A DNA stretch of 50,963 bases, from assembly GCA_029571125.1 (NCBI GenBank), contig JAKPTH010000283.1, positions 1 through 50,963 on the forward strand, read 5' to 3'. Position 1 is the first letter of the stretch. The number at the start of each line of letters is the position of its first letter. The position numbers and the translations under genes were made by a program. Below, one piece after another: positions 41,716 to 50,199 of the stretch. This DNA comes from a bacterium. Its GTDB lineage: Bacteria; Muiribacteriota; UBA9980. The notes under the pieces were generated by a model. That model did no database searches and was not told the origin of the DNA. It saw only the letters and a program-made list of their open reading frames with translations.

Positions 41716-43592
41716 TGAGAAATCTGATGGACTATTACACATTTACTAACGAAGCGCGAAAAGCCCTTGAAAATTTTTATGAAAGCATTAAGAGAGAAGG
41801 AAAGAATTATCCGGCGGAGGATATCGCGGAGCTTCTCGAATCGTTGAATGAGCATATTGAAATAGCAATAAAAGAAAAATTGAAATACTCGGGATCGCAG
41901 CGCATCGATGCGCAGATGGTTCTTGAAATATTATATTCTCTCGGCGATCCGGCCGAGATAGTTTCCGAGCTTGGCGGCTCATCCGAAGAGCGCGCCGAAA
42001 AAACCACCGAGAGGATAACCATAAAATATAAATATATACCTATCCAGAAAACGCTCTGCCGCTCTTCAAGAGACCGCTGGTTTTTCGGCGTTTGCGGCGG
42101 CTTCGCCGAATATTTCGGCGTTTCATCCCTGCTGATGCGTCTTCTGTTCATATTCAGCGGCGTCGGCATATTGTTTTATATACTGCTCGCTCTTCTGATT
42201 CCTGATGAAGCGCAGGCCAAAGCCGGCGGAAGAAGCGCAGGAGTAGATCTTATAGTTTCGGCCGTACGCGGGCTTTTCTTATTGTTCATGTGCATTATTT
42301 ATATTCCGGTGCTGTTCGGTTTTGCCGTGGCGGCCCTGGTATCGTTCAATACGCTGATCGGCGTCAATGCATTTTTCAAGGCGCCCTTCACCACGTTTAT
42401 ATTCGGAACCACATCGAGTTTCCTGCTCGGCTTTTTCGGGCTCATCCTGAGCGTTTCGGTTCTGGCTCTTTTGATCAATTTCATAATGCAGGCGCATTTC
42501 AGCGGCGGCTTTCTCAAGATAGGCTCCCGCAACGTTTACGCCTTCGCCATAGTCGCCTCGATCATCGGCATATCGATGGTATTCGGGCAGTTCAACAGAT
42601 ACAACAGATTTGCTGGCGAGTCTATCGAGCATTTCGAATTTGCTGCGCCCGCCCAATCGGTCAACATGGTATTCAACGAAAAAGAAACGGGCGCGCCCAT
42701 ATTCGATAAAAGCATCGAAATAGCCGGCGCAGAAGACGGAAGCGACACGATCCAGGTGGACGTGATAAAGACCGCATACGGCCCCAACGAAGACGCCGCG
42801 CGCGAGCATTCGAAAGACATGGACGTTAAAATCGAAATGCTGTCCGGCGACAAAATGTCGTTTCTGGTTTCGTCCAGAGACGCCGGCAGGAGCTACTACA
42901 CCTTTCCGAAGATGAAAATGAAAATCAGGGTTCCGTCCAGGCTCGCCTGCCGCGTTGAAGCCGACAATATAGAAAAAGACTGGCACAGCCAACTGCACTG
43001 GATGAATATCCGCGGCGAAAACGATCTGAGCGTTTCCAAACGCAAAGCCACTACCGAAATCGAAGTCAAAAACACCAACGTATCCGTCGAAGACATCGAT
43101 AGCGGCAAATTTTCGCTTACCGGCGCCAGCGGCAACCTCGTCGCCAGCAATGTCAAATCGGCCGAATTCGCCGTAGAGGTCACCAACGGCAACGTAAACG
43201 CCGAAAAGATCGAATCGAATAACTGCACGATCAAAAGCACCACCGGAAACATTAAAACAAGCGTAGTCAAGGCGGACGTCATCAAATGCGAATCTAACGT
43301 AGGCAACGTTTCGCTCTACAAAGCGTCGGTAAGCAGGGAATCGGTAATAAATTCCAATATCGGCAACATAAAAGTAAATTTCGACGCCCTGAAAAATAAA
43401 TCCACGCATCGTATATCCAGCGATGTAGGCAACGTCAGCCTGACGATACCCGAATCGGCGTCGCCGAAAATCGTCGCCAAAAGCTCCATCGGCAACACCA
43501 CCAACGCCTTCGACGACGCCAAATTCACCGACGAATCGCCCGTAGTTACAGTCAGCACCAACGTAGGCAATATCAGGATCAAAAAAGACTGA
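41715..43592 (+). CDS. HAAS-PspC membrane protein with adhesin-like (Toastrack/DUF4097) beta domain
   Basis: 625 residues. Residues 1-90 are helical and contain LLESLNEHIEIAIKEKL and YSLGDPAEIVSEL, as in HAAS/DUF1700 domains paired with PadR regulators. Residues 113-165 are a PspC domain: RDRWFFGVCGGFAEYFGV, then a membrane helix and LIPDEA. Three more membrane segments follow (about 180-300). Residues 320-625 are a repetitive beta domain with many short TGNIK, NVGNVS, NSNIGNIKV and TTGN turns, as in DUF4097/Toastrack domains of the Lia/Psp envelope-stress systems. The order PadR, HAAS, PspC, Toastrack is known from surveys of Psp partners. Function: envelope stress sensing, by inference. Confidence 0.88.
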   Translation: MRNLMDYYTFTNEARKALENFYESIKREGKNYPAEDIAELLESLNEHIEIAIKEKLKYSGSQRIDAQMVLEILYSLGDPAEIVSELGGSSEERAEKTTERITIKYKYIPIQKTLCRSSRDRWFFGVCGGFAEYFGVSSLLMRLLFIFSGVGILFYILLALLIPDEAQAKAGGRSAGVDLIVSAVRGLFLLFMCIIYIPVLFGFAVAALVSFNTLIGVNAFFKAPFTTFIFGTTSSFLLGFFGLILSVSVLALLINFIMQAHFSGGFLKIGSRNVYAFAIVASIIGISMVFGQFNRYNRFAGESIEHFEFAAPAQSVNMVFNEKETGAPIFDKSIEIAGAEDGSDTIQVDVIKTAYGPNEDAAREHSKDMDVKIEMLSGDKMSFLVSSRDAGRSYYTFPKMKMKIRVPSRLACRVEADNIEKDWHSQLHWMNIRGENDLSVSKRKATTEIEVKNTNVSVEDIDSGKFSLTGASGNLVASNVKSAEFAVEVTNGNVNAEKIESNNCTIKSTTGNIKTSVVKADVIKCESNVGNVSLYKASVSRESVINSNIGNIKVNFDALKNKSTHRISSDVGNVSLTIPESASPKIVAKSSIGNTTNAFDDAKFTDESPVVTVSTNVGNIRIKKD

Positions 43593-43634
43593 CGCGCGAA
43601 AATATAAAGCGATAAAATAAATATCTAATAAATT

Positions 43635-43677
43635 AAACCGCATTCCAGTTGGTGCAAGCCACGGGATGCGGTTTTTT
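43635..43677 (+). terminator. Intrinsic terminator of the padR-pspC operon
   Basis: AAACCGCATTCC (43635-43646) pairs with GGGATGCGGTTT (43663-43674), with one T-G wobble, and a T-run continues to 43677. It lies 43 nt after the stop. Confidence 0.85.
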
Positions 43678-43698
43678 AAACTTTGTTTTTGGAGTTAG

Positions 43699-43729
43699 TG
43701 CCGGCAAATCGCTTAGCGATTTGCCGGCA
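43699..43729. repeat. Perfect 15-bp inverted repeat
   Basis: TGCCGGCAAATCGCT and its exact complement are separated by one base, forming a very stable hairpin of about 13 bp. No T-run follows, so it is not a normal terminator. It could be a REP-like element or a regulator site. Confidence 0.6.
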
Positions 43730-44035
43730 GCGAAAGCGCCAGAGTGAATTAACATGATGGTATTTGAAAAAGATAAAACAAATCAAAATAAATTGATGAA
43801 AAAATTCAAAAAAAACAAAATTAGTCACTACTGTCCAAAATAAGTTAAAAGTCTCCAATCGAATCAAAGTTTAATATATTTTTCGAGTTTAAAAATAGAT
43901 CTTTGAAAAATCCCACACCCTGTTTTTAATCGTTCTAAATTTGATTTCCCGGTCCGACAGTGTGCTGTTTGGACGCCTTAAGCTTCCTAAATAATAATAG
44001 ATACCGCATTTATTGTTATTCCTAAATTCCTTTTC
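43730..44035. other. Intergenic stretch without a convincing gene
   Basis: About 300 nt, A/T-rich and without matches I know. The only plus-strand reading worth noting is a 29-codon frame from an ATG at 43754 to 43843, Lys/Asn-rich and ending HYCPK, with no clear ribosome site. I do not call it a gene. Confidence 0.5.
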
Positions 44036-44064
44036 TTTACATTCTCACTCGAATCGGTTATAAT
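44036..44064 (+). promoter_or_regulatory. Promoter of the RRE-SPASM gene, leaderless
   Basis: TTTACA (44036-44041), 17 bp, TATAAT (44059-44064). The ATG at 44074 is 9 nt after the -10 box, so the mRNA would begin about three nt before it, and there is no ribosome site. Confidence 0.78.
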
Positions 44065-44073
44065 TGAATTAAG

Positions 44074-45468
44074 ATGAGCATCATAAGTAAAATTCTCAAT
44101 TACAGGCTCAACCGGTCGGTATTCAAATTCCGGCGGCCCGACCTCGTCGATGAACGGCGCGGCCGGACTTTGATGGTATGGAACGCGCAGGCGTACTGGA
44201 ATGTGATCGACAACGAGCTGAAGGAATTCGTCGGAGCGTTTGACGGCAGGCGGACGCTTCTCGAGATCGTCGAGTCGGCGCCGGCGTGGGCCGCGCAGTA
44301 CGATGCGATCGTCGGATGCGTTAAAGCTCTGGCCGGTAAAGGCGTTCTGTATTCGTCGGACGGCGCCGTTAAAAACGCCGCACCCGCGAGCGCGATCGAG
44401 AACGTGACCGTCAACGTCACCGGACGGTGCAACCTGAAATGCACTCACTGTTATTATAACGAAAAACTCAACCGCGGCGGGCACGAGATCGGCGGCGCCG
44501 ACGTCGCGCGCTTTCTGCGCGCCGTCAGGAAACACTGCGCCGAAAAGCCGGCGCTTTTCCTGCTGGGCGGCGAGCCCCTGATGGCGCGCGACAGACTCGA
44601 GCAGATTCTCGCCGAGGCCGCCGTGTCCGGATTCAGGACGAGCGTATCGACCAACGGAACGCTTGTCGACGACATATTTATCGACCTTGCGCTGAAGTAT
44701 AAATTTTCCGTCCAGGTCTCGCTGGACGGCCCCGACGCCGAAACCAACGACCAGGTGCGCGGAAGCGGCGCGTTCGCGCGGGCCGTCGCCGGGGTAAGGC
44801 GCCTCGCCGATAAGGGCGTCGAAACGATCCTTTGCATGACCTGCCACGGCGGCAATATCGAGCGCATCGAAGATTATTACAAACTCGCGCTCGGCCTTAA
44901 CGCCGCCGAAGCCAGGGTCATCCCGCTTAAGATGATCGGCAACGCCATGCATAAGAACATGACGCCCGCCGGCGTGTCGGCGATCGTCGAAAAATGCGCC
45001 GAATTGCTGGTTCGCCGCCCCGAATACCGCAGGCTGTCCAGGACCGACGCCCTGTCGATCATGCTCGAAACATGCCGCTACTCGCAGTCACGTGCGTCGT
45101 GCGGCTCCGGCACGCAGACCGTGCTGCTCGACGCCGATGGAAGCGTATATCCCTGCCTGAACACCAACTTCGATTTCCTGCGGATAGGAGGCGTCGGCGA
45201 CGCGGATTTTTCCTTCGACCGCGAATGGGCCGGCTCGAAGCCGCTGAACGAGTTCCGGCAAGATATTTCCTCGGACTGCGAGGCTTCCGAATGCCGCGGA
45301 TGCGGCGTGTGGAACTGGTGCCTGGGCGGCTGCCACGGCGAAACCTACATAATGAAAGAGTCTTTTGCGGCCAGGCCTTACAACTGCGAAGATCTGAAAC
45401 GCGCCATCGTAAATTGTTTCTGGCTGATATCGGAACACCCCTGCCTGACCGCAACCGAAAAGGATTAA
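44074..45468 (+). CDS. Radical SAM/SPASM peptide-maturase-like enzyme with N-terminal RRE domain
   Basis: 464 residues. Residues 15-97 match PqqD-like RiPP recognition elements: LMVWNAQAYWNVID, FVGAFDGRRTLLEIVE, then YDAIVGCVKALAGKGVL. The radical SAM cluster motif is CNLKCTHC (Cys119, Cys123, Cys126), followed by GGEPL and STNGTLVDD. The C-terminal SPASM domain begins near CGSGTQTVLLDADGSVYPC, with CRGCGVWNWCLGGCHG and a last Cys in PYNCEDL, the spacing for two extra 4Fe-4S clusters. Such enzymes crosslink or otherwise change a peptide. No precursor is recognisable next to it. Coding sequence is clearly richer in G+C than neighbours. Confidence 0.9.
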   Translation: MSIISKILNYRLNRSVFKFRRPDLVDERRGRTLMVWNAQAYWNVIDNELKEFVGAFDGRRTLLEIVESAPAWAAQYDAIVGCVKALAGKGVLYSSDGAVKNAAPASAIENVTVNVTGRCNLKCTHCYYNEKLNRGGHEIGGADVARFLRAVRKHCAEKPALFLLGGEPLMARDRLEQILAEAAVSGFRTSVSTNGTLVDDIFIDLALKYKFSVQVSLDGPDAETNDQVRGSGAFARAVAGVRRLADKGVETILCMTCHGGNIERIEDYYKLALGLNAAEARVIPLKMIGNAMHKNMTPAGVSAIVEKCAELLVRRPEYRRLSRTDALSIMLETCRYSQSRASCGSGTQTVLLDADGSVYPCLNTNFDFLRIGGVGDADFSFDREWAGSKPLNEFRQDISSDCEASECRGCGVWNWCLGGCHGETYIMKESFAARPYNCEDLKRAIVNCFWLISEHPCLTATEKD

Positions 45469-45471
45469 ATT

Positions 45472-45963
45472 ATGAAAATAATCACTCAAAGCTCCACGCC
45501 GAAATTCCCGTTTTATTTGCACCTGGGCTACGTTTCCGCTTCGGAGAGGACGCCGGAGTATTTCGTCGCCGGCATGGCGGCGTTTATAGTGATGACGGTA
45601 TTTTTTCTTGTGCTCAAAGCGATAATGAAGGCTGTAAAAGCCGTCGGCCCGATGTTCGAGGTCGAACTCAACCGCCGCGGCAATCGGCTCTTCGACGCCG
45701 GAAAATACGGCGAAGCGCTCGAATGTTTCGATAAGGCCATCGCCAGAAATCCGCATTACGCCGACAGCTACTTCAATAAGGGCCACACGCTCGTCAAGAT
45801 GAGCATGAAAAACGAGGCGCTCGAAGCTTTTAACCGCTACCTCTCGCTGGCTGAAGACTCCGGCGCGATCGAGGCGGTCAAAGAGATCGTCGCCAGCCTG
45901 AGCGGCGCGGAGCCTGCCGAACGGACCGGCGGGACGGAGCCGGAAGGATCGCAAAAAAATTAA
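45472..45963 (+). CDS. Membrane-anchored TPR protein
   Basis: 163 residues; AAAGGA precedes the ATG, three nt after the radical SAM gene. A membrane segment lies at about 32-52 (GMAAFIVMTVFFLVLKAIM), and residues 65-130 hold two TPR units: GNRLFDAGKYGEALECFDKA and YFNKGHTLVKMSMKNEALEA. The C-terminus is Pro/Glu-rich. It probably acts as an anchored scaffold for the radical SAM enzyme's pathway. Confidence 0.85.
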   Translation: MKIITQSSTPKFPFYLHLGYVSASERTPEYFVAGMAAFIVMTVFFLVLKAIMKAVKAVGPMFEVELNRRGNRLFDAGKYGEALECFDKAIARNPHYADSYFNKGHTLVKMSMKNEALEAFNRYLSLAEDSGAIEAVKEIVASLSGAEPAERTGGTEPEGSQKN

Positions 45964-46001
45964 TTTCATTATTAACGCTGGATATCGAAAGGAGAAGTTT
46001 T

Positions 46002-46601
46002 ATGAAGAAGGGTTTTATCGCGTCGATCATGGTTTCAATTATTGCGGTTGCTTTCTGCTGCGCGCCGGCCGCGCAGGCCACCGAGGAAACCGCCTTCTCT
46101 AAAAGTCTTGGAAAAGCCTCTGCCGGAGACGCCGAAGCGCAGTTTTACGCCGGCGTTTCTTATCTGACCGGCTCCGACGGAAACGCAAAAGATTCCGTCA
46201 AGGCGCGCGAATGGTTCGAAAAAGCGGCCGCGCAGAGCCATACTCAGGCCATGGCGCAGCTTGCAAAGTTATACGAGAACGGCGAGGGCGTGGAACAAGA
46301 TTATAAGAAGGCGTTCGAACTTTACGAAAAATCCGCCATGCTTGGTGAAGAGATAGCGCAGTCGGGCATCGGGAAACTTTACTTTTTCGGCCGTGGATGC
46401 GAGAAAAACCTTGTGAAGTCATACGCCTATGCGACCATGTCGGGATCGACCGACGAGGCGGCTCTGGAAAGCATTAAATTCCTCTTCGACGGCAAATTGA
46501 GCGACGCCGAACTCGCCGAGGCGAAAAACCTGGCCGGTAAATTGCGCGCCGAAGCAGCGAAGAACAAGTCAGGCGCCGGCAATAAAAATGTAAAGAAATA
46601 A
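46002..46601 (+). CDS. Secreted Sel1-repeat protein
   Basis: 199 residues; GGAG precedes the ATG. A signal peptide (FIASIMVSIIAVAFCCAPAAQA) is clear. Residues 40-155 hold three to four Sel1 repeats such as AMAQLAKLYENGEGVEQDYK. The last 40 residues are Ala/Lys-rich. Third gene of the radical SAM cassette, 38 nt after the TPR gene. Similar in type to the first half of the 38860-40062 protein. Confidence 0.87.
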   Translation: MKKGFIASIMVSIIAVAFCCAPAAQATEETAFSKSLGKASAGDAEAQFYAGVSYLTGSDGNAKDSVKAREWFEKAAAQSHTQAMAQLAKLYENGEGVEQDYKKAFELYEKSAMLGEEIAQSGIGKLYFFGRGCEKNLVKSYAYATMSGSTDEAALESIKFLFDGKLSDAELAEAKNLAGKLRAEAAKNKSGAGNKNVKK

Positions 46602-46636
46602 AGAATTCGAAGATAATGAACTACAATAATTGTTAA

Positions 46637-46816
46637 TTTTGCCAAAATATCCCCGAAGAAATTTCATTCGACGGGCTCGCCGCAGGAGGACTCCCGCCCA
46701 AAGCTTTCAAGCTAAGGGACGCGCGGGGCAAACCTCCCGAACCCGGCCGTGACGTCGAAACTAAACTGAGTATTAAAGGTCGATCCTGTCGCCGTTTTTT
46801 TTTGGCGCAGTTATAA
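46637..46816 (+). pseudogene. Possible gene remnant without a start
   Basis: An open frame of 60 codons between two stops has no start codon but looks protein-like, G+C-rich at third positions and reading IPEEISFDGLAAGGL and PPEPGRDVETKLSIKG. It overlaps the end of the cupin gene on the other strand. It may be the tail of a lost gene or a translocated fragment. I recognise no family. Confidence 0.25.
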
Positions 46817-47117
46817 CTAAAAATTTAACCTGTGCATCATATATATTCTTAAATTGATGTTTTTTTCCGGGTTCGACGGTGATTCCCTGCCCGGCTGCTA
46901 TTTCATAATCGATGCCTTCTATTTCCATAACCGCTTTTCCACTCAGAATATAGAAAAATTGTCTGCCTTCGATATGGTAATGGCGCCTTTCAAATTTTCC
47001 TGCCGAAACCTCTTCCTCAATAACGCACAGTTCTTCACGGTTCAGAAGCTTCCAGCCCAGACAGCCGTCTCCCCAGCAATATTTTTCTGAATTGCTTTTA
47101 TCCGATATATTTATCAT
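46773..47117 (-). CDS. Single-domain cupin
   Basis: 114 residues. The cupin motifs are RHYHIEGRQFFYILSG (two His and a Gln/Glu region) and PGKKHQF with the last metal His. The N-terminal WGDGCLGW is typical of a group of small cupins, often annotated simply as cupin-domain proteins. No substrate can be named. It begins 22 nt after the 47140-47640 gene on the same strand. Confidence 0.9.
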   Translation of the reverse strand: MINISDKSNSEKYCWGDGCLGWKLLNREELCVIEEEVSAGKFERRHYHIEGRQFFYILSGKAVMEIEGIDYEIAAGQGITVEPGKKHQFKNIYDAQVKFLVITAPKKNGDRIDL

Positions 47118-47139
47118 AACCCCAATATAAGCCTTTTCG

Positions 47140-47640
47140 TTATTTTAAAAGTGTTTTAATTAGTGATTGAAGCGCCGCCGCCTGGAACCCGAGTATGGCT
47201 ATAATAATAAGAAGATTCGTCTGGCAGAACGCTCTTAAATGCTCGATGACTATTCGCTGCGCGATCAGTCCCGATACTATCGCGAGAATCGAACCGGCAG
47301 GAGCGTGGTTTACGTCCATACACAGCAGCGCCGGAATAATTAAAAAGCATGCGTAAGGATACGCAAGCACGAGCCATGACGGAAGAAAAGCCAGTGCACG
47401 GTTCCACATGCTCGCAGGGCGGACGTCTTCTATTTCGCCGGGCGAAAAATCCAGAGGGTATTCGAGGGTTTTGCGGTCGCATCTGATTCCGACGCATAGG
47501 CGCCGTTCATCGAATACGAGTATTCCTTCCCATCTACCGTTAACTTTGACGTCTACAAAAATAAAGCCGTCGCGCGACGGTTTCGGAAGTTTTGCTTCGA
47601 GTCCGGGCGTAAGACTGAACGGATATATTTTTTCACTCAC
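47140..47640 (-). CDS. Small membrane protein, function unknown
   Basis: 166 residues from a GTG at 47640 with GAGG six nt upstream. Residues 1-75 are soluble and beta-like (DGFIFVDVKVNGRWEGILVF). Residues 85-160 have two or three membrane segments (WLVLAYPYACFLIIPALLC, LAIVSGLIAQRIVI, LIIIAILGFQAAAL). No family recognised. Confidence 0.65.
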   Translation of the reverse strand: MSEKIYPFSLTPGLEAKLPKPSRDGFIFVDVKVNGRWEGILVFDERRLCVGIRCDRKTLEYPLDFSPGEIEDVRPASMWNRALAFLPSWLVLAYPYACFLIIPALLCMDVNHAPAGSILAIVSGLIAQRIVIEHLRAFCQTNLLIIIAILGFQAAALQSLIKTLLK

Positions 47641-47768
47641 GATAAGCCTCGTTATTTATTTTGATATAGATTCTCTGCAGCAGGCTATTTCAGGCTCAAG
47701 CCCGCGGATATGGCGCCTGAATTTTTTCAAATCATTTTACCGATCATAGCCGTTTCTACTTGATTATA

Positions 47769-47798
47769 ATTTTATTATACAACCATACGCAGCGTCAA
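47769..47798 (-). promoter_or_regulatory. Promoter of the small membrane protein-cupin operon
   Basis: Minus-strand TTGACG (47793-47798), 18 bp, TAAAAT (47769-47774). The leader would be about 120 nt. Confidence 0.55.
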
Positions 47799-47825
47799 GT
47801 TTAATCTTAAAATAAAGTTGTATAA
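47775..47825. promoter_or_regulatory. 9-bp dyad in the divergent promoter region
   Basis: TTATACAAC (47775-47783) and GTTGTATAA (47817-47825) are exact complements, 33 bp apart. One arm sits in the spacer of the minus-strand promoter and the other covers the -35 box of the plus-strand promoter. It could be a shared operator. The 338-nt gap 47641-47978 holds these elements; beyond about 47855 I see nothing but A/T-rich leader. Confidence 0.45.
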
Positions 47826-47846
47826 AATTCTGACGTATAGTATAAT
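47818..47846 (+). promoter_or_regulatory. Promoter of the B12-binding radical SAM gene
   Basis: TTGTAT (47818-47823), 17 bp, TATAAT (47841-47846). The -35 box is weak, so an activator may be needed. The leader would be about 125 nt. Confidence 0.55.
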
Positions 47847-47978
47847 GAAAGCTAAAGAATAAATAAAAATTTGAATGATCGGCACGCGTAATTTCGGAAA
47901 AATTTTGATGCCAAAAGACTTTCAAAAAAATAAAAGAAAAAAGTTCACCATTAATCGACCTGATGCGGACATTTTCGA

Positions 47979-49325
47979 ATGAAAATAAAATTAATCTCCC
48001 CCAAAATGAGCCTTAGGCCTATGGATTCCGAATATAAGAGGCGGATGTCGCCCTCGTTATCTCTGGCGACCCTGGCATCGTTGATAGGGGCCGAACATGC
48101 CGTTTACATCGAAGACGAAAATGTTCAAAATTTGAATTTTAACGACGGACCTGATCTGGTCGGCATTACCGTAAACGTCGATACGTCGAGGCGGGCGTAC
48201 GAAATAGCGTCGGTTTACAGACAAAAAGGAATAAAAGTTATACTTGGCGGAATACATGTAAGCGCCAACCCGAATGAAGCGTTAGAGTATGCCGACTCGG
48301 TATGCGTCGGCGAGGCTGAGCGGCTGATGCAAACCATCATTAACGATGCGCAAAAAGGCGAGCTGAAAAATATTTACTATAATCCGGATCCGACCGATCC
48401 GCAGGATATACCTTTGCCTGACTGGTCGCTTGTCAATAGATCGAAATATTTATACACGAATATCATCTGCTCGAGCAGAGGATGCCCGTTTAAATGCGAA
48501 TTCTGCTATAACAGCAGCGAATATGTGCATCACCGGTATAGAAACCGGCCAATTACAAACGTAATGAACGAAATTAAACGGATGGGCACCAGGCAGGTAA
48601 TGTTCATCGACGATAATTTTATCGGCGACCCCCGGAACGCCATAAAATTAATACATGAATTGAAAAAGCAAAATATCGTATGGCACGCCGCCGTCTCTAC
48701 AAATATCGTTCACATGCCCGAATTGATGGACTTAATGACGGACGGCGGATGCAAAAGCCTGTTTATCGGATTTGAATCTATAAACCGGGAATCGATAAAA
48801 AATTCAAATAAGCTGCAGAACAACATAGATCTTTATGAAAAACTTATAGCCGATCTTCATTGCAGAAACATTATGGTCAACGCCAGCCTGGTTTTTGGCT
48901 TCGATACCGACACATTTGAAATATTTAAAACCACTCTCGACTGGCTGGTTAAAAATAAGGTAGAAACTATGACGGCTCACATCCTAACGCCATACCCCGG
49001 CACGGCCCTGTATAAAAATCTCTTGAATAAAGGCAGAATAATCGATTATAATACAAATAATTACAATACGGCTAACGTCGTCTTCCGGCCTGAAAATATG
49101 TCGGCGGAGGAGCTGAAGAAAGGTTATCTGTGGATTTATGATCAATTTTATTCGTTTAAAAACATTTTAAAAAGACTTCCCGATAATAAAAAACAAAGGA
49201 TACCCTTTTTGTTGTTTAATTTTGGTTATAGAAAATTCGGAAAGCTTACCTCATTATTAGGAAAACTTGGATTTATGAGTTTTATAGGAACTCTGGGAAG
49301 AAAACTGTCTTATAACATCGAATAA
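47979..49325 (+). CDS. B12-binding-domain radical SAM protein
   Basis: 448 residues. Residues 1-125 form a cobalamin-binding Rossmann domain ([26 protein letters not shown]), without the DxHxxG motif that supplies the lower ligand. The 4Fe-4S motif CPFKCEFC lies at 169-176 ([14 protein letters not shown]), followed by FIDDNF, the family's SAM-binding region FIGFESIN and TPYPGTALY. This group includes methyltransferases and ring-forming enzymes such as BchE. The C-terminal 80 residues are basic and helical. It leads a three-or-more-gene cassette. No clear ribosome site precedes the ATG. Confidence 0.9.
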   Translation: MKIKLISPKMSLRPMDSEYKRRMSPSLSLATLASLIGAEHAVYIEDENVQNLNFNDGPDLVGITVNVDTSRRAYEIASVYRQKGIKVILGGIHVSANPNEALEYADSVCVGEAERLMQTIINDAQKGELKNIYYNPDPTDPQDIPLPDWSLVNRSKYLYTNIICSSRGCPFKCEFCYNSSEYVHHRYRNRPITNVMNEIKRMGTRQVMFIDDNFIGDPRNAIKLIHELKKQNIVWHAAVSTNIVHMPELMDLMTDGGCKSLFIGFESINRESIKNSNKLQNNIDLYEKLIADLHCRNIMVNASLVFGFDTDTFEIFKTTLDWLVKNKVETMTAHILTPYPGTALYKNLLNKGRIIDYNTNNYNTANVVFRPENMSAEELKKGYLWIYDQFYSFKNILKRLPDNKKQRIPFLLFNFGYRKFGKLTSLLGKLGFMSFIGTLGRKLSYNIE

Positions 49326-49366
49326 GAATATTCGCCGGAAAATATATTGGATTAAGGAGCATACAA

Positions 49367-50140
49367 ATGGCTAACGATGAAATATTGATTCACGATTTCG
49401 ATCCTGACTTGATTTGCGATTACTTCGGAAGGCTCGAGCGGCAGGGGCCCGGCAGCCCCGAGTCCACAGTCAGGGCGTTAAGTTTTATCGACGATCTTTC
49501 GAATGAATTGAAAATCGCGGATATTGCCTGCGGAACCGGCGGCCAGACGATGGTCCTCGCGCAAAACACCAGAGGAACCATCACCGGTGTTGATATTTGC
49601 CCTGATTTTATCGAAAAATTCAACGTAAACGCTCAAAAGTTCGGCTTTCGGGACAGGGTAAAAGGCGTCGTCGGCTCGATGGATAATTTGCCGTTTCAAA
49701 ACGAAGAGCTCGATGTCATATGGTCCGAAGGGGCTATCGCCAATATAGGTTTTGAAAAGGGCCTGAATTATTTGAAACGCTTTCTAAAAAAAGGCGGCTA
49801 TATAGCTTTAACTTATGAGTCGTGGTTCACCGATGAACGCCCCGCCGAAATTGAAAAATTCTGGGTTAGCGCCGTTCCTGAAATGAGTACGATAGCCCAT
49901 AATATTTCAACGATACAGAAAGCCGGCTACAGCCTCGTCGCCGCTTTTACATTACCGGAAAAATGCTGGACCGATACTTTTTTCATTCCGCAAAAAGCCA
50001 TACAAAAAGCGTTTCTTGAAAAAAACGCCGGAAGCAAGGCCGCGGTAACTTTCGTTGAATATATGAAGTATGAAGCTGAGTTGTATTCGAAATACAAACA
50101 ATATTACGGATATGTTTTTTATATTGGTAAAAAAATATGA
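49367..50140 (+). CDS. Class I SAM-dependent methyltransferase
   Basis: 257 residues; AAGGAG lies nine nt upstream. The Rossmann fold has [12 protein letters not shown] near residue 50, [20 protein letters not shown] and a post-motif ALTYESWF. The C-terminal 70 residues are less conserved and likely cap the substrate. Size and sequence fit small-molecule methyltransferases. It probably acts on the same substrate pathway as the B12 radical SAM protein 41 nt upstream. Confidence 0.9.
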   Translation: MANDEILIHDFDPDLICDYFGRLERQGPGSPESTVRALSFIDDLSNELKIADIACGTGGQTMVLAQNTRGTITGVDICPDFIEKFNVNAQKFGFRDRVKGVVGSMDNLPFQNEELDVIWSEGAIANIGFEKGLNYLKRFLKKGGYIALTYESWFTDERPAEIEKFWVSAVPEMSTIAHNISTIQKAGYSLVAAFTLPEKCWTDTFFIPQKAIQKAFLEKNAGSKAAVTFVEYMKYEAELYSKYKQYYGYVFYIGKKI

Positions 50141-50199
50141 AAAAATCAATCTCGACGCCGCTTTTTATAACGGCCATTAAAAATCTTTAATGGAGTACT

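Noticed and set aside
42279-43643. 454-residue minus-strand frame
   Set aside because: Antisense to the PspC gene; rich in Val, Phe, Arg and Tyr with no domain pattern, as expected from the complement of Asn/Lys/Glu codons.
43699-43729. CRISPR repeat
   Set aside because: Only one copy is present and no spacer-repeat spacing exists anywhere in the window.
43987-44952. 321-residue minus-strand frame
   Set aside because: Antisense to the radical SAM gene; its open state reflects the high G+C of that gene.
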